Source: Polydactylus sextarius
Taxonomy: Eukaryota > Chordata > Actinopteri > Polynemidae
Length of the DNA stretch: 64,000 bases
Assembly: GCA_016801845.1 (NCBI GenBank)
Contig: CM028927.1
Location: forward strand, 13,364,501-13,428,500
Direction of reading: 5' to 3'
Shown: one piece after another, positions 41,873 to 55,860 of the stretch
How positions within the stretch are numbered: the stretch's first letter is position 1
Layout: each line of letters opens with the position of its first letter
Made by a program: the position numbers and the translations under genes
Notes under the pieces: model-generated
Told to the model about the DNA's origin: nothing
What the model saw: the letters and a program-made list of their open reading frames with translations, nothing else
Databases searched by the model: none

Positions 41873-43588
41873 CACACAAACACAACACACTCCACAGGTG
41901 TCTAAATGCTGCTAGCACAATGTCTCCTCCTGAGACCAAAAGCTGGATGGCAGACGGAATAATAAACTTTGCTGGAATACACAAACCCCTATGCATGTCC
42001 ATTCATGCTACTGTACACAAGTCAGACATATATAATCATGTTGAATAGGGATGTTGATTGCTGTCTGGCTCCCTAAAGGGAAAATGGTTCCAGTCAATTG
42101 TGCAATTTGAGCAGTGAGGCATGTTTTATGCGAGCTGTGGACAAAGCTGGAAATAATGCACGTCCACATCACACAAAATTAAGATGTCAATTTGTCTTGT
42201 TGCTGTTTTTGTTTTTTGAATGCAACTACAAATATAGACCCAGTGCATGCATATAGCCAGAGGGTAAAACTGTGTATACTCATGTAAGAACAAAGAAACA
42301 CATAAAATAATACTAGGAAATTAAGACCAGACAGGATATTTCATGAATTAGAGTTTTAAAGAGAACACAAAACAACTAAAGGAAAAAGGCACTCACACAA
42401 ATATAGACGCACACACTTGTGTTATTATGAACAATAACACTGTATGTTGTTATTTTATTTATTTATTTTTTCATATACTGTAGCTTTTAGAGGCAAAAAA
42501 AGTGCTAAATTTCTAGAGCTGATACTGGAGAATATACTAATATTCTTATAACAACATATTATATAAAATTCTCTGACTAACCAGCTTATTTTTCAGGCTT
42601 TTCAGTCTCCAGTTGCGTATGGAGTCCAGTGTCGCATACGCTCATTCTGCCGGCGTTGGATTTGAGGCAGAGCAGCTTCATTCCAACACATCAACTATTT
42701 AAGACTTAGAGAGACTATTTAAGAGAGAGAGAGAGACTAGAAGGGAAGGAGAAACTGACCACACAGGCTTCTCACTGCTTGCTTCACTTTTCCAACTAAT
42801 CACTCACTTTCTTTCAACATCATTATTTTCAGAAGTTTTTCTTTTTTTTTCTTTTTTTTTTTAAGCTCGTGCACACACATACACACATATTGTACACACA
42901 AACACAGATGAAAGGAAATTCCATCTCAGTGACATTCTCTGGGTGGGCCTTTTTCAGACTGAGGAAAGGCCAGCAACTGCTGCTTTATGTGTGTTTGTGT
43001 GTGTGTGTGTGTGCATGTAATACCCAAAAAAAGACTTATTTGTGTGCAAAATTGTTCTGCATGCATGCAGCAGTCTCATGACATGTTTGAGCAGCTCTGG
43101 TGCACACACACACGGACACACATTTTGTTATAGGTATCCTTGCATCGTTACAAGAGACAAAAAACCCTTTGACCTTCCTTTGAGTGAGTTTCGACACCAA
43201 ACCACCCTTTCTTTATTTGGAGACCTCTGACACTCTGCGTGCTTCTAGTTTGACAGCGGTTATGTAAGGACTCACCGTGGAAGAGGAGGAGAGATGTGTG
43301 AGGAGAAAAAGGAAGGGGAGGGGGTGAACAGAGGAGAAGGAGAGTGGGATATAGGTAAAAAAATTTAAAAAAAGATGGGAGAACCAGAAAAACTATGTGT
43401 AGAGATAGTGATGTCACCTTGTGCTAACAGTGCCGTGAGAGGCGTAAAGAAACACAGAGAGTAAAGAGAGAGAGAGAAAATAAACGACATTGGGAAAGAG
43501 ACTAAAGAGATCTATTAGCTGATAGAAGTCATGCAGACAACCTCCCACTCCTTAGGCAATTGATTCAAGGATATTGTGCGGAGTCAGA

Positions 43589-43590
<2 letters not shown>

Positions 43591-43627
<37 letters not shown>
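43591..43627. repeat. (GT)18 microsatellite
   Basis: A pure GT run of 37 bp. Confidence 0.97.
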
Positions 43628-43628
<1 letters not shown>

Positions 43629-44579
43629 ATGGTGAGTGACGGTGAAACTCCGGCTTTGGGGCCTCAGGGCATAATGTAGTACTACTAGAAATCTCTCTTT
43701 CGAGACTGCGACTGCTCTCGGTCTCTCTACTCTTACTGAGTGAGTGAGTGTGTGTGTGTCCAAATTCATGTGGATGTTTGTGTGCATACAGGCCTGAGAG
43801 GGAGAGAGAATGAAAAAGCAGGAACAAGGAGGGGAGTGTGTGTGTATTCCTATTACTCACGCTGTGGATGCTGAACCATTAAATTTTAGGGTAAAGTCTT
43901 GATTTTTGGTTGATGTAAGGCTGAGGTTTTGCATGTAGCGTTTATGGTTAAGTCTCCAAGGACTAAATGTAAGTTAGTGCGATGTCCAACTAAGTGACAA
44001 AAACAAGTCGGTGTGTGTATTTGTGTGTGTGTGCGTGTGTGTGTGTGTGCATGTGTCTGTGTTTCAAGAGGACAGCATAATGGAATGCCTCGGTTCAAGA
44101 CTTGCCAAGAGCTCTTTTCCCATACGCCAGGGAGCCAAGACTTCCCCAACCAGCCAAGAATAGCACAGACTTTCTCACTCTCTCTCTTCTACTCTCTCTC
44201 CCTCTCTCTCTCTCTCTCTCTCATCCACACACCCACACACTCACAAATACTAACACTTTTTTACTCTTTGGTTTCAACAAGAAAGAGAGTGATAGTGTGA
44301 AGAAGGGAAATACGGACTCACAGTTCAGTCAACCCAGTGGAAAAGACAGAATATGAACTAGAATATTCATGTTCAATGTCTGTTCATTCTCTATTAACAC
44401 ATGTAGCGACGACTTCGGAGTTTACCAGAAGTTATTAAATGTACTGTTGATTTGTGGCAGGGGTATCATGTTGTATTGCAATAAAACACAAAGCTGCGGC
44501 CCTAATGTATGATGTTGCTGCAAAGAAACTACAAACTCTTATTTGCGAATTCAGCTCATGTATCTTAAACCCAGCAGCA

Positions 44580-45012
44580 TAAAAAAGTCTACAGAAGCAC
44601 CAAAGTTTCAAGGTGGGAACCCAAGATTAGCGTCACCGGAGCAGAATCCAATCAAATGTGAAATATGGTCATAACCTCCCCTTCTGTTCCGAGACAGTGC
44701 TGAATAATGTCCAGGAAACTGCTTTTTGCAGATAATTATGATGTCACCGCAACGTTAACCTTTTGTCTTTTGAAAACAAACATAATCATAATCACCTCAT
44801 CATAACTTCCTCTATAATTGTCATTATTCGCGTATAAATTCCTGAGTTATGGGGAGAAAAACATGTTTGTGAGATCACAGTGACATTGACCTTTGACTGC
44901 TAAATCACTTTACTGCATCCCTTAAGTGCAAGTGAACCTTTGTGCCAAGTTTGAAGAAAATCCCTTATGGCGCTGGTGACATATCATATATACAGACAAG
45001 AGATGAGACAAG
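44580..45012 (+). repeat. Diverged interspersed repeat (fish-type, non-coding)
   Basis: Ordered words such as CAGTGACATTGACCTTTGAC (44879), AAGTGAACCTTTGTGCCAAG (44931) and TTTGAAGAAAATCCCTTATGGCG (split, 44950-44973) match what I remember of a repeat scattered through teleost genomes. No frame survives. Family name not assigned. Confidence 0.5.
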
Positions 45013-45914
45013 ACATGAGAGAAAAAGGAAGAGGAACAGTCTCAGGGTGGTGAAGCCTTGTGTAACATGGTAATACATATTGTACTTCAGCAGCATAGTT
45101 GTGATTTTCATAAAAAAAAGAAGGAAAAGTGCGGGAGACACTTCCGACTCATTTATGACATGTTACAGTAAAACAAATCAATTCTTCTCTCAAAAACTAC
45201 TTAGGAGGTGAGTATAAAAGTAAATGACGTCTCTTTTCTCAAACAATTTGCTACTTATTCTCAATAGACTTCCACGATGACTGCTCTAGATTTGATTTCA
45301 CCCATGAAATGAACCTTAATATTTTTTGATTAGAAGTGTTTAATGATGTGTGACATCAAAATCTGAAAACACACACATTACTGTTATCTAGACTGCAGGA
45401 ATTATTTAGCAAATGAATTGATAGCAAAGATTGGAGGGTTTTCAGCCGATGGTGTTGCTCAGAATAGTAAAGGCTGAATGTCTCTAATGCTCATTTACGT
45501 ACCGTATTGCTCATGCAACAATCAAATGTGTTTGATATCTTTGTGATTCATTTTATAAGCTCGTAGCTGATGGACAGATCAGTGCTGGCTTGAGATTTCA
45601 ACTCCAAATTAGCATCCTTACACTGCGATAAACTCAAACATTAATCGCCCACTCTGTGCGCAACTTCCTGATGGAGATCAGTAACTGTTTGTTATATAAG
45701 TCACCCATGTCCATTGTTTATCACTCAGTGATGGCAATAAACAACATATCCTCCTGGGTAAGAAGCAACTGGAAAATAACACTCATCTCCAAACTTACAA
45801 GTCGGTGTGGGGAAGAGATGTTGAAAAACTTTGCCTAAATGTTTGTTTATATTGATTTTTCATGACTCACTGGAAAAAAGAAAAAAAGAAAAAGAAAAAA
45901 GAAGAAAAAAAAAC
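45013..45914. other. Non-coding, high-complexity block
   Basis: No gene. About 45410-45840 is free of simple repeats and balanced in composition, as conserved non-coding elements often are; conservation cannot be judged from one sequence. Confidence 0.4.
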
Positions 45915-46175
45915 CCCTTATAGTGAGTAGAGAGACTATCCATCAAACCGAAGGCCTGGGTTCAAATCCTTGACCTCGCGTATTTTCTTAAGCGAACTGC
46001 CTACGAGCAAGATAATCGCCAGTCAGCTCCAAAGGTGCTATTCTGCAGCCGACCCCGCGATCTTACTTCCCTGTGGGCGGGGGGAGGGGTGGGGGCTTAC
46101 ACTGTGTACATGTGTGTGTGTGTGTGTGTGTGAAAATTTGTCCATTGGGAATTAATACGACTGAAAAAAAAAAAA
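45915..46175 (+). mobile_element. tRNA-derived SINE relic
   Basis: A Pol III-like head with box A-like TAGTGAGTAGAGAGA (45922) and box B GGTTCAAATCC (45959-45969), then a SINE-like body containing CGAGCAAGATAATCGCC and, near the end, TCCATTGGGAATTAATACGACTG (two words, 46140-46163) before an A16 run. This layout matches teleost SINEs whose 3' end carries a CCATTGGGATTAATAAA-like tail. A GT microsatellite has grown inside it. Confidence 0.65.
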
Positions 46176-49039
46176 AAAATGAAACGAAAAATAACACAAA
46201 AAAATTACTGCATGTGCTGTGAGTAAATCAGAAAAGAATCAAAGCAGTTGCCTTTTGCGGTTTTCCCTTCATTCATCAGTGCACATGTACAAAAATCAGA
46301 TGCTTAAACACACACACACACACACACAACTTCTAAATATAAATAAAGCAATAACTACAATAACACCCCCTCCTTCATCTCCAGAGACATTATTCATAGG
46401 GTGTTTTTCACACTCTCAGCACCGCCAATAAGGCATTCTCACAGGAGGACCCCTCACTTACTGGTTCCTGAAGGTGTCATGCATATATACTGCTGCTTCA
46501 ACGGAGAGCTCAGATGCTGCCTCATAAACAAACACTCTGTCACCAGGCAGACTCGCTTTCCCTTACCCTAAAAATGCCTCTCCTCCAATCACAGCGTGGG
46601 CAGGAAACAAACTTAGTTACCTCAGTTAGCCAAGGCCCGCTGGCTTCATTTCAGCAACTGAATGATGCCATCTTAGTGATTCTCCTTTAACCTTTCTACA
46701 GAGGCACATATTGTTTTGTCAACTCTTTCTGTTACATGTGTGAGTAATAGGATTATAAGTCATTTGAACCGAGCTAGTGAAGTGATGCGGTTCAAAGGCA
46801 ATCTTGGTTCGTTCACTTGTACGTGTGACGAGCTGCCACTTCACTTGTGTTAAAATCAAATGCTCTAAACGTGCATCTGTGCAGTGACCAGGGCAACGGG
46901 TCCATCGACAAAACGAGGCTCGTGGCTGTGAGGGAAAACACAAGACCGGAAAGTCCTTGATGTTACAACTAATAACATCAAATTAAACATGACAGTCAGA
47001 CTAACAGTTTTAAGGTTGTAGGAGCAACATGGAGGCAGTTTGTCAGTAATGATTCAGCAGCATTAAGCAGTGAACCACTGTCTTCCAGTTAATCAAGAAC
47101 AACTTTAACTCAGACCCAACTAAAAACATGGCATAAATCTATGTACTTAGAAAACCAGTGTACAACAACAAAGTAAGTTAATTCATCTAAATGAATGACC
47201 CCATACAGACACAGTGTGTGCGAACAATAAGAACAGAAATATTCTCACCTCATTCAACAAAACTCCGCCAGACCCCCCTGGTTTGTCAGCAGGTGGTACA
47301 GCCCATAGAGAGGGTTCCAGACTATCCCAGAATGCAGTGTGTTGACTCAGGGACTCAGCACTCCCTGGTGGATGAAAACAGCAAAAGTTCAAAATAAAAC
47401 TCGGGAGAGAGCTTTTAAAAAAAAAAATGTCTCTACTGTCCACGTTTGTTCCAAATCATGCTTGATAAGCACAATGTGGTAAAACACACTGGTAACAAAC
47501 TGTGTTGTGAGCATAAGCAGGAAATGCACATCGCAGAAGGCATTTGGACACAAGAGTGAAGATGCGTCACAGGTTTCACCACAAAGCAACACATCAAGTG
47601 GCCTTGATCCATCAGCATAAACAACAAGACGGGATTGTGACATTTCGCTTCAAATGGTAAAGCAGCTGCAAGTGGGCAACATGCAAAACACTTGTCTTTC
47701 AAACTCAAACTATACTGATTCAGTGTAGGCCCTGATTTCTACAGATCTCACAATGAAAGCACTTCAATGATGGCACTTAATGATGATGGCGTTTCATTCG
47801 AGTGACTGAACCTTTCTGATATAAAGACAAAAGAGAAACTGGCTACACTAGTAAATAAGCAAATGTGGAAAGGATTTAAAATCAATTAGAGGGAATCTCA
47901 CAACAATTACACATCTAATATGGTCAAAAATTAAACTAAATGTAATACTGAAGTATAAATATTCTGTCCATTCTTCCTGTTCAATGTTCAACTTTCAAAT
48001 CTTTCTCTTGTTTTTCCTCCATTATGGATCTTTTCATTCTGTAGCTTTTATTTGCTCATCTGCAAAGTGTTTCATTGTTTTAGGAAACTGTTATGCAAAT
48101 TAAGGTCGTCACTGTAAACAAGACCTGAAAGAACTCCAGCTCATCTTGAAAAACATCAAAAATGTGCAACAAGCTGACTTATGGAGACACTGAAAACCAG
48201 CACAAGAGACAGACCGAATGACGGTAGGGAGTATGTACACACTCTGAGGGGGTAATTAGGCAGTTTGTTGGGAATGATGTATCCCCCTCCATGTACGAGA
48301 CACACACTCCCTGCTGTTTATAGTCGACTGCAGTGTGTATGTGTGGGTGTGTGTGTATGTGTGTGTATGTGTGTGTGTGTGTGTGTTTGGAGGTGTGTGG
48401 GATGTCAAACATCCTACTGACCCACTTCTTCCATGTCTGAGAACAAGAAGAGAGGCTGGGAGTATGTGTGAGCATGTGTATGTGTGTGTGTGTGTGTATG
48501 TGTGTGTATGTGTGAGCGTGCAAACGTGTTTTAATGCAGCTTATAAAAGACTAGACTGAGAAGAGAATTACAATACATGTCTGCTTTTGTGACTGAAATA
48601 TGAAAATAATAATAATAAAATAGTGTGGCAGAGAAAAACAGAGTGAATGTCTGGTGTTTCAGACTTGGGAAAAAAAAACAGTAGGTTTCAACGAAAGATT
48701 ACTGCATGGTGTCAAGGTAAGCATGTGCAAAGACATAAAACTGTCTGCTCGTGATAAGCAGGAAGATTTGTGTGCGCTAAAGATATTTGTAAAGAGTATA
48801 TGAAAAAGAGAGAGAGAGAGAGAGACACAGAGGAGGAGGAAATAAATGCGTACTGAGTCTGTGGATTAGCAGACACCAACTGGCAAAGAATCCATCGAGT
48901 GGTATTAAAAAAACGCAAATAATGAAAAAATGGCGAAAGGAAAAGTGGAGGAGAGGTAATCCAGAGGTGACAAGAAAAAGGGAGACAGAGACAAGAGAAG
49001 AGAAAGAGAAAATAAGAAAGGACAGAGAGGAAGAGAGAT

Positions 49040-49071
<32 letters not shown>

Positions 49072-49199
49072 ACAGATGGCGGTGGAGAAGAGGCAGATAG
49101 AAACTCACTGGGTGCACAACGCTGGCTTAGCCAGCGAGGCACAGCAGGGAGTAAGGAAAGCTGAAAAATGTCAGTGGAAAAGAAGGAGGAGGAGACTAT

Positions 49200-49242
<43 letters not shown>

Positions 49243-49965
49243 AGAGCGAAGTGGTGGTTTTTATTCCAAAAGTCTTCACTAACTCTACTTTTATGGAAAA
49301 TACTATGACACCTGATAGTCTTTACAGATGGCAAGTTGAAACTGACAGATGACAAGTACACCCTAACAGACCTTATTTCAAAGTGTTTTTATTATATATA
49401 TATATATATAAACAAAGCAAAAAGAAAAACAGATCCATCAAGGGTTTCATGTAAAAATTACTAATTGATTTCATACATAACAAATTACACACTCAAATGT
49501 AATATGAAGTTGCCAGGAGAGTCTTCCAATTTTTCCAGAAAAATAATGTTTCCACGCTGTAATCCGACAGCGGTGAAATTGATGAGGTTATTATCAGACT
49601 GAGAATATCAATAGACCCCAACACTGTACTGTAATCCTAGTAAAAGTGAATTCTTAGCTCAGGCAGAAGTTCACAAGCTCTTAAAACTCCCCAATGAAAC
49701 TGGTGTTAAAAGTAAATAGGAATCCTTCTTCATAATGTGTAATGTTATAAAGGTAATACAAGTTAAGTACAGTAGAGACTCTGTTTTTTTACAATCTACA
49801 ACCTGTCCCATGGTGATACTCGTGTTGTGGAGTAATTTGATAGTTCGTGAACAGAATGTACAGTAAATCTAATGTGACCTTAAATACCCATGAATGCAAT
49901 ATAAATGCTTTTCAGCCTGATTAGAAGCTTCTACACATATACGCACACATACACTACCCCTTAAT

Positions 49966-49966
<1 letters not shown>
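46176..49966. other. Non-coding, probably atxn1 5' intron
   Basis: No gene. Contains a CA tract (46310-46328), GT/TATG tracts (48332-48388, 48478-48515) and strongly purine-rich blocks at about 48808-48840 and 48945-49240 that produce long but meaningless Ser/Leu-rich frames on the - strand. Confidence 0.5.

Positions 49967-49967
<1 letters not shown>

Positions 49968-50021
<54 letters not shown>
49968..50021. repeat. (CA)27 microsatellite
   Basis: A pure CA run of 54 bp; a GT run of 33 bp follows at 50190-50222. Confidence 0.98.
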
Positions 50022-50025
<4 letters not shown>

Positions 50026-50187
50026 GACACTTTGTCTCAATCCATCATGCTCAATCCAGAAATCAGACAGGTTAAATAAAAAAGTCTTGAATGGTTCAGT
50101 GTAAACCACATTAAATGAAAGGCTGATTGAATTGCAAAGCACAGTGGAGCAGACAGCTCCAACTGTGTGTGTGTCCGTTTTATGTAA

Positions 50188-50222
<35 letters not shown>

Positions 50223-50224
<2 letters not shown>

Positions 50225-51128
50225 AAATTTTTCTCTGTATTGTACCTACATTATGTTGAATTACACTTATTTAGGAGATGATTTATTCCAAATTAACTTA
50301 CAACCGAAGCATTCAACATTCAAACAAACAACTATGAACATCTTTATGGACATAAACCAAAAACAATTATTTGTGCATGTGTTGAGGCATCCAGCTGACC
50401 TGTCATCAAGAGTAACAGGTGTTTTTGTTTGTGCTAGTACAGAGTGTTCAGCCAGTGTTTAAGTGGTGAATAGATGTACACTGTGTGGTGATCTCAACCA
50501 AAGCTCTGTGATATTAAACTTGTCTTACAGGCGTTCCCAGTGTGAGACTTTCTCTGTACTTGACTACATACTGATTTGATTACACCGTGAATACTTTCGT
50601 CCACTCAGCCATCACTTCATCTCTTTAAGTGCCTGCATTCTTACCATACTCTCTCTGCCAAGTTTATCAAAAAAAAAAGTCCTCCACCCACAACCTCCAT
50701 GTTTGTTGCCAAATCCTTTGCCTACCGAGCAAAGTTTTGCCAAAACACTGTAGTCTTTTTTTAAAATGGCTGTAGACTATGGAACCACAAGTACTGGGTT
50801 CAAAGGCTAACATCAGCAAAAGATTTACCCGAAAAATGCTCGTGAAGGTCACATTTCCCACCGTAACTTAGTTACAGTGAAAAATACAGTGTTGAATGTC
50901 AAACTCTCTGAATGAATGTGAGGTTAAGGGTTAGAACTGGGCACAGATGATATAAACATGATTCACAAAAAAAAAAAAAAAAAAGTCTTTCATTCAATTC
51001 ATACATAGATAACTTCCGAATCTAAACGGTTGCGTGTATTTAACCTTGCAACAGACAAAATATGTTTGCAGCAGTACACAAGTCATTGCTTGTCATAAAT
51101 ATGACAGACAATCACATTCACACACTCT

Positions 51129-51181
<53 letters not shown>

Positions 51182-51264
51182 CAGAATACTTTTGTAGCTG
51201 ACGTAGTGTCTGACAGCTGTTTAGTTGGTTGAGGCAGAAGAATGCAGAGAGTCTTTTTTGTATA

Positions 51265-51302
<38 letters not shown>

Positions 51303-53341
51303 TGAGTGTGAATAACCCAAATGACTGACCATCACTGTAATGTAAGGGAAATGCCTTCCCTCAACCACAGCCCCTTTTTCCTAGACTCCCAACATATCTG
51401 CCATACCACAAATGAGAATCAAGCCTCTGAAGGTTCAAGGTGTTCAGAGCAGGAGGAATGTTATCTTGGGTGCGCACATGTCTGGAAAGACCAGTGTCCT
51501 TTACTTATCGCCATCCTTTATCAACCATTCCAAGTTACTGCTTTTGTTACTGGGAGTGTGTACGTGGCAGCTGCGTTGGCTTCGGTGCCATGAAATAAAA
51601 TTCCTGTTAACTGACCTGAACTTTTTTTTTTAAGCGTCCAATTTTATAATATACTGTTGGAAGAAGGAACGACAGAAGAAGAAGTGGAAGAAGAAGAAGA
51701 AAGAGAAATCACAAGCCAGGAAGCAAAAATACAAATCATTCAACAAAGACAAACATAAAAGAAAGGTCAGCATTTCCAGGTTTATAATGCTCTCTCTCTG
51801 TCTGTCTGTCTGTCTGTCTGACTCAACCCCTCCACACCCTCCTCCTCCAGTTTCAAACTCTTACCAATCAAACACCATTTATAGCCATTCTCTGCTTAGT
51901 AACCCAACCAATGTGAAGCTGATGAGAGTGACAATCACGGATAACAATGAATGACGCTGCTGCAAGATGGCTGAGAGCAAATTAGAGCTCACCGAAACGT
52001 TTCATAAGGTCTTGTTGATGGAAGTCGTAGTCCTCGCCCAGTTTGTTAAATAAGAACTGACCTACGTAAGGACATGTTCACAGTGGGTGTATTCATCTAT
52101 TCATGTGCTGCGCAAGAACATGGATAATACAACCAACACAGCACCAATGAGCACACCCTTCTTCTATATTCGTGACAATGTCTCCTGTTGTGTAAAAATG
52201 TAGACGGGGTATTGTGTCCTTACTTTGTAAGGTTATACAACTTCACTTGTGGGTGGAGCACACACAAGCACACACACACACACGCACATGCATAAATGCT
52301 TGCACACATAAACACAGAGAAAGGACAGGCATTCATTTGTCCCAAATAAAGACAATGGGGTAAGACAAATCCAAGGCTGTGCGTGCGTTGTGTTGCGTGT
52401 GCTCGCTCGTGTGCGTGCGTGTTTATGTGTGTGTGTTACTGTGTAAGCTTCTGCGTTAAGAGGGCATGCTGAGAGAATAGGAAGTGTGCTTTCTGTGCCA
52501 ACCTTCTCATTGGCAGTCAAACAAGGACACTCACACACACTTGCGCACACATGCGCGCGCCCACACACACACACACACACGCGCACACAGCGTCGAGCGT
52601 TTTTAATTGGCCGCTGATTTGCCAGTTAGTGTTCCTGCCACTCTCTTAACCTCACTGTGCTGGCCCCCTGCCCTACAGCCTGGCAGAGACACAGCTGGAC
52701 CTGGAGAATGTGTGCATGAGTGGGCGTTAGTGCGTGTGTGTCATCCTGAAGTAATTAGTTTCACAAGAGCGTGTGTGTACATGTGCATATAGAATAGTGA
52801 ATACACTTCATGTTTGTTTGTGTTTTTTTTACAATAGAAAAAAATGCTCTTTCATAATGTCGATCTTCGTTGCTCTATGATGATAAAAAGCCTTCATCTC
52901 TTTAGATACTCTGGCTTTCGTTATCGAGACACAACAAAAAAAGATGGAAAACTGGTTTCATCACATACACACACATATATATTCACTAGAAACATGCCAT
53001 GTGCAGTGTTGCAGTGGAAGCTGCAGGTGCACGACATAAATATATCACCAACACAAATCTGCTAAGCAAAGGTTTACAATATATTGTTTGGTTTGTTTTA
53101 TTTTTTCGAATGAGACATTACAAAGGATTACCCAGCTGTTCCAGAAATGTATTTCTGAGGGCTACAGAGCACGATCAGATGCAGGCTCATTAATGTATGA
53201 CTGTGTGTAACCACATGAGTGTGCTGCAGAGCATCTCAGACACACAGAGGTGGTAAATATTTTTCTTTTTTCCAAAAAAAAATATACTTGGACAAGCTTT
53301 CAGAGTTTAAAGAAACTTAAATTGAGCTGAGGAATATGTGT

Positions 53342-53376
<35 letters not shown>

Positions 53377-53841
53377 CGCACGTGATGTGTGTGAGATTTA
53401 TGGCCCCCATATCAAAGACAGACTGCATCCTCCCTTGTGATATTTTGCAAGACACTGACCATCACCACTCTTTCCTCTCGCACACAACTCAAGGTCAAAA
53501 CAAAGAGGATGAGATAAGTGTGGTGTGTGTGTGTGTGCGATGACATCATTACTAGAGCAGAGCACTTTGTAGCTGATTGATGGAGAGAGGGGTTGTCATG
53601 GTCGGGTATGCTGTGAGCTCATTGCCCAGCAACCAGACAACTGGATCTTGCCACCGTGTATGTGAGTGTGTACATGTGCGTGTGATCTCATTCTTGCAAC
53701 TGGCACAATGGACACTTCAGCCACGCTACACCCAGTATGAACTCTCATGCACAGATACGTATATGCACAGTAGTGCATATGTGAATATGTCCCCATACTG
53801 TGCTGCATCACAGATAATCAATCAGATGAGCAGATTGCTCT

Positions 53842-53876
<35 letters not shown>

Positions 53877-54100
53877 TACACAAGTAGCTGAACATGTGAC
53901 AACATTCTGGTTCAGGCGCTGCACCAGAAGTATCAGGCACTGTTGTGTAATCGCTGCTTCTAATGCTGCAACAAAGTTGAATGGTCTCATATGTCTGCTA
54001 TTAGGACACTGATTATTTACAGTGTGTGACAATATGTGGATTCACTCATCGTGTTTCTTCAGGCATTTCTGGCCGCTCGGTCTCTTTCTCTCACTGTTTT
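50223..54100. other. Non-coding, probably atxn1 5' intron
   Basis: No gene. Contains CA/GT tracts (51142-51177, 51268-51300, 53346-53374, 53843-53873), a CTGT tetranucleotide tract (51797-51818) and an AAG-rich stretch near 51660-51705. Confidence 0.5.
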
Positions 54101-54739
54101 GAATTCAAATTCGCTTCATTTGCATGAATGAGTATTAGTCGATGCTGCAAAAGTAGATTTATGATACAGTTTGTAACAATGAAAGACGCAAATTGGGGGA
54201 AAAAAACATTAATTATTGTAATGTACAATGGATGTCGATAAATCTTTATTTGCATATAAATATATACATGGCACATACAGATTTATATACCGTATCCACA
54301 CGCAAATCTATTATGCAATGGAAGATATATGCAAAGCTGCTTTCTCTCTGGACTGATGACAGGCGAGGATGTAATCTAAAGATTTAACATGTCTGTATTT
54401 TCACAGGTTTGTTTTAAATGGCTTTATTTTAGGTAACTATACCTATACCTATATTAAGTACTATACTATTTAAGGCAAAAAATGCCCCAAAAAATAATAC
54501 AAAATAAAAACAATGTGCTTTATTTTTTACAGTATGTGTGCATTGTTTGTAATAATATAATGAATCAGTTTATTAATCATGTCCGTTTCTTTGGGTTTTG
54601 ACGCTGTGAGCAGTAAAGATATATTTAACTGACGTGTGAGAGCCAGCAGGTCATAGTCAGGGTTATGTTGTTTACAGCTTGAGCTTAATATTAGTAAGAG
54701 TCTGGATTACTTCAGGTCAAGTGGCTCCAGATTTTTTTT

Positions 54740-55080
54740 TTTTTTACGACGTCACCTTCGTAGTTCACGTCTACAGATCATCTATCAGACGTCTTGAGTT
54801 GTGTTTTGGTGAGAAAAAAAAAAAAAAAAAAATCAGAGGAGGCCAGTGAGGAGGGCACATAGTTCTCAATTGCATCTAAGTAGTACAACACTGACTGACT
54901 TGTAAGGAGATAGTCTGTTCAAGCTCTCACATGCTCGCTATCACTTTACCAATCTCACACATACACACCGACACCCTTCTCCGATGACCACCCATTGAGA
55001 AGCGAATGGAGGAGACACAATACAACCATCACGTCACAAAGAAACGGTCACGGCCACGGCCTGCTCTGATGTCACCCGAG
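54740..55080. promoter_or_regulatory. Cluster of CRE-like motifs
   Basis: GACGTCAC at 54748-54755, TTCACGTC near 54764, CACGTCAC at 55030-55037 and GATGTCAC near 55068, in an otherwise CpG-poor region. CRE/ATF-type recognition is inferred from motif only. Confidence 0.25.
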
Positions 55081-55740
55081 CAACTGAAACTTATAAGTCC
55101 CCTCGGCAGACTTTCAACACAACCAGGAGCCTGAAATGCTTTCGGGAACTGAACAGATTCAAATTGCTACAAATCAACAGTGATATTTTTACGGCCTTTC
55201 TTTTCTTTCTTTCTTTTTTTCTTTTTTTTAATAATGACAAATATGTCAGTGCAAGTGTCACAATTGCGAGCATCTGTTCTATCATCAGCTTCGTGCATAC
55301 AGAAGAGGGAACTTATCATTTTAGCCTCTGGAGGCTGGATTTTGAGAGCAATAACCACAGCTGGAGTCCTGACTGTATACTGTAAACACACACTCAATTT
55401 GATTGCTTTCCAAAGAGATTAAAATGAAAAAAAATGCGGCTCTCAATTTTTATGTCGTGTCTCTTGAAAACCGAGAAACGAGGTTCATTGATGATTTGAC
55501 GACTGGTTATATTTCACTGAAGAATTCACTGAAAAATACTATAAATGTGCAGAACTGCTGTGAAAATGATAGATATGTCTGAGGTAGTCACTGTATAGCT
55601 CAATGAATAAAACATCTTACTATCAAGGTTAGGGGTTTTTATTTCCACAGATCACATATTAACATATGAAATGATGATAAATGTAAAAACAAGCAGGCGA
55701 TGGTATGAAATCTCTTGCTGATTGTGGCACAAATTATAAA

Positions 55741-55860
55741 TGGGGCAGCAGTGCAGCCTTGTGGTTAGACTGACCATCTCATAACAGAAGGTCACAGATT
55801 AATACAAGAGTCATGTGCCTCTTCAGGTTGAGTTAATGTCTTTTTCTTTCCACTTTTTCC
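55741..55860 (+). mobile_element. Degraded tRNA-related SINE
   Basis: GGGCAGCAGTGCAGCCTTGTGG, TTAGACTGACCATCTC and ATAACAGAAGGTCACAG resemble the head of tRNA-derived fish SINEs; box B is decayed (GGTCACAGATTAAT). The 3' half is short and merges with unique sequence. Confidence 0.45.

Larger units (their letters stand above)
38231..44579. other. Non-coding, probably atxn1 5' intron
   Basis: No coding gene. Contains CA/GT tracts (39875-39898, 41831-41870, 43591-43627), A-runs at 39361 and 41666, and a quiet AT-rich stretch at 40380-41000 without repeats that could hold conserved non-coding sequence. Open frames are shadows of repeats. Confidence 0.5.

Noticed and set aside
45945..45975. Possible tRNA gene (good box B, GGTTCAAATCC)
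   Set aside because: No paired acceptor or anticodon arms; the body and tail that follow are those of a SINE.
48777..49361. 194-codon - strand frame, Ser/Leu/Phe-rich
   Set aside because: Produced by GA/CT-rich tracts; no domain, no start or splice support.
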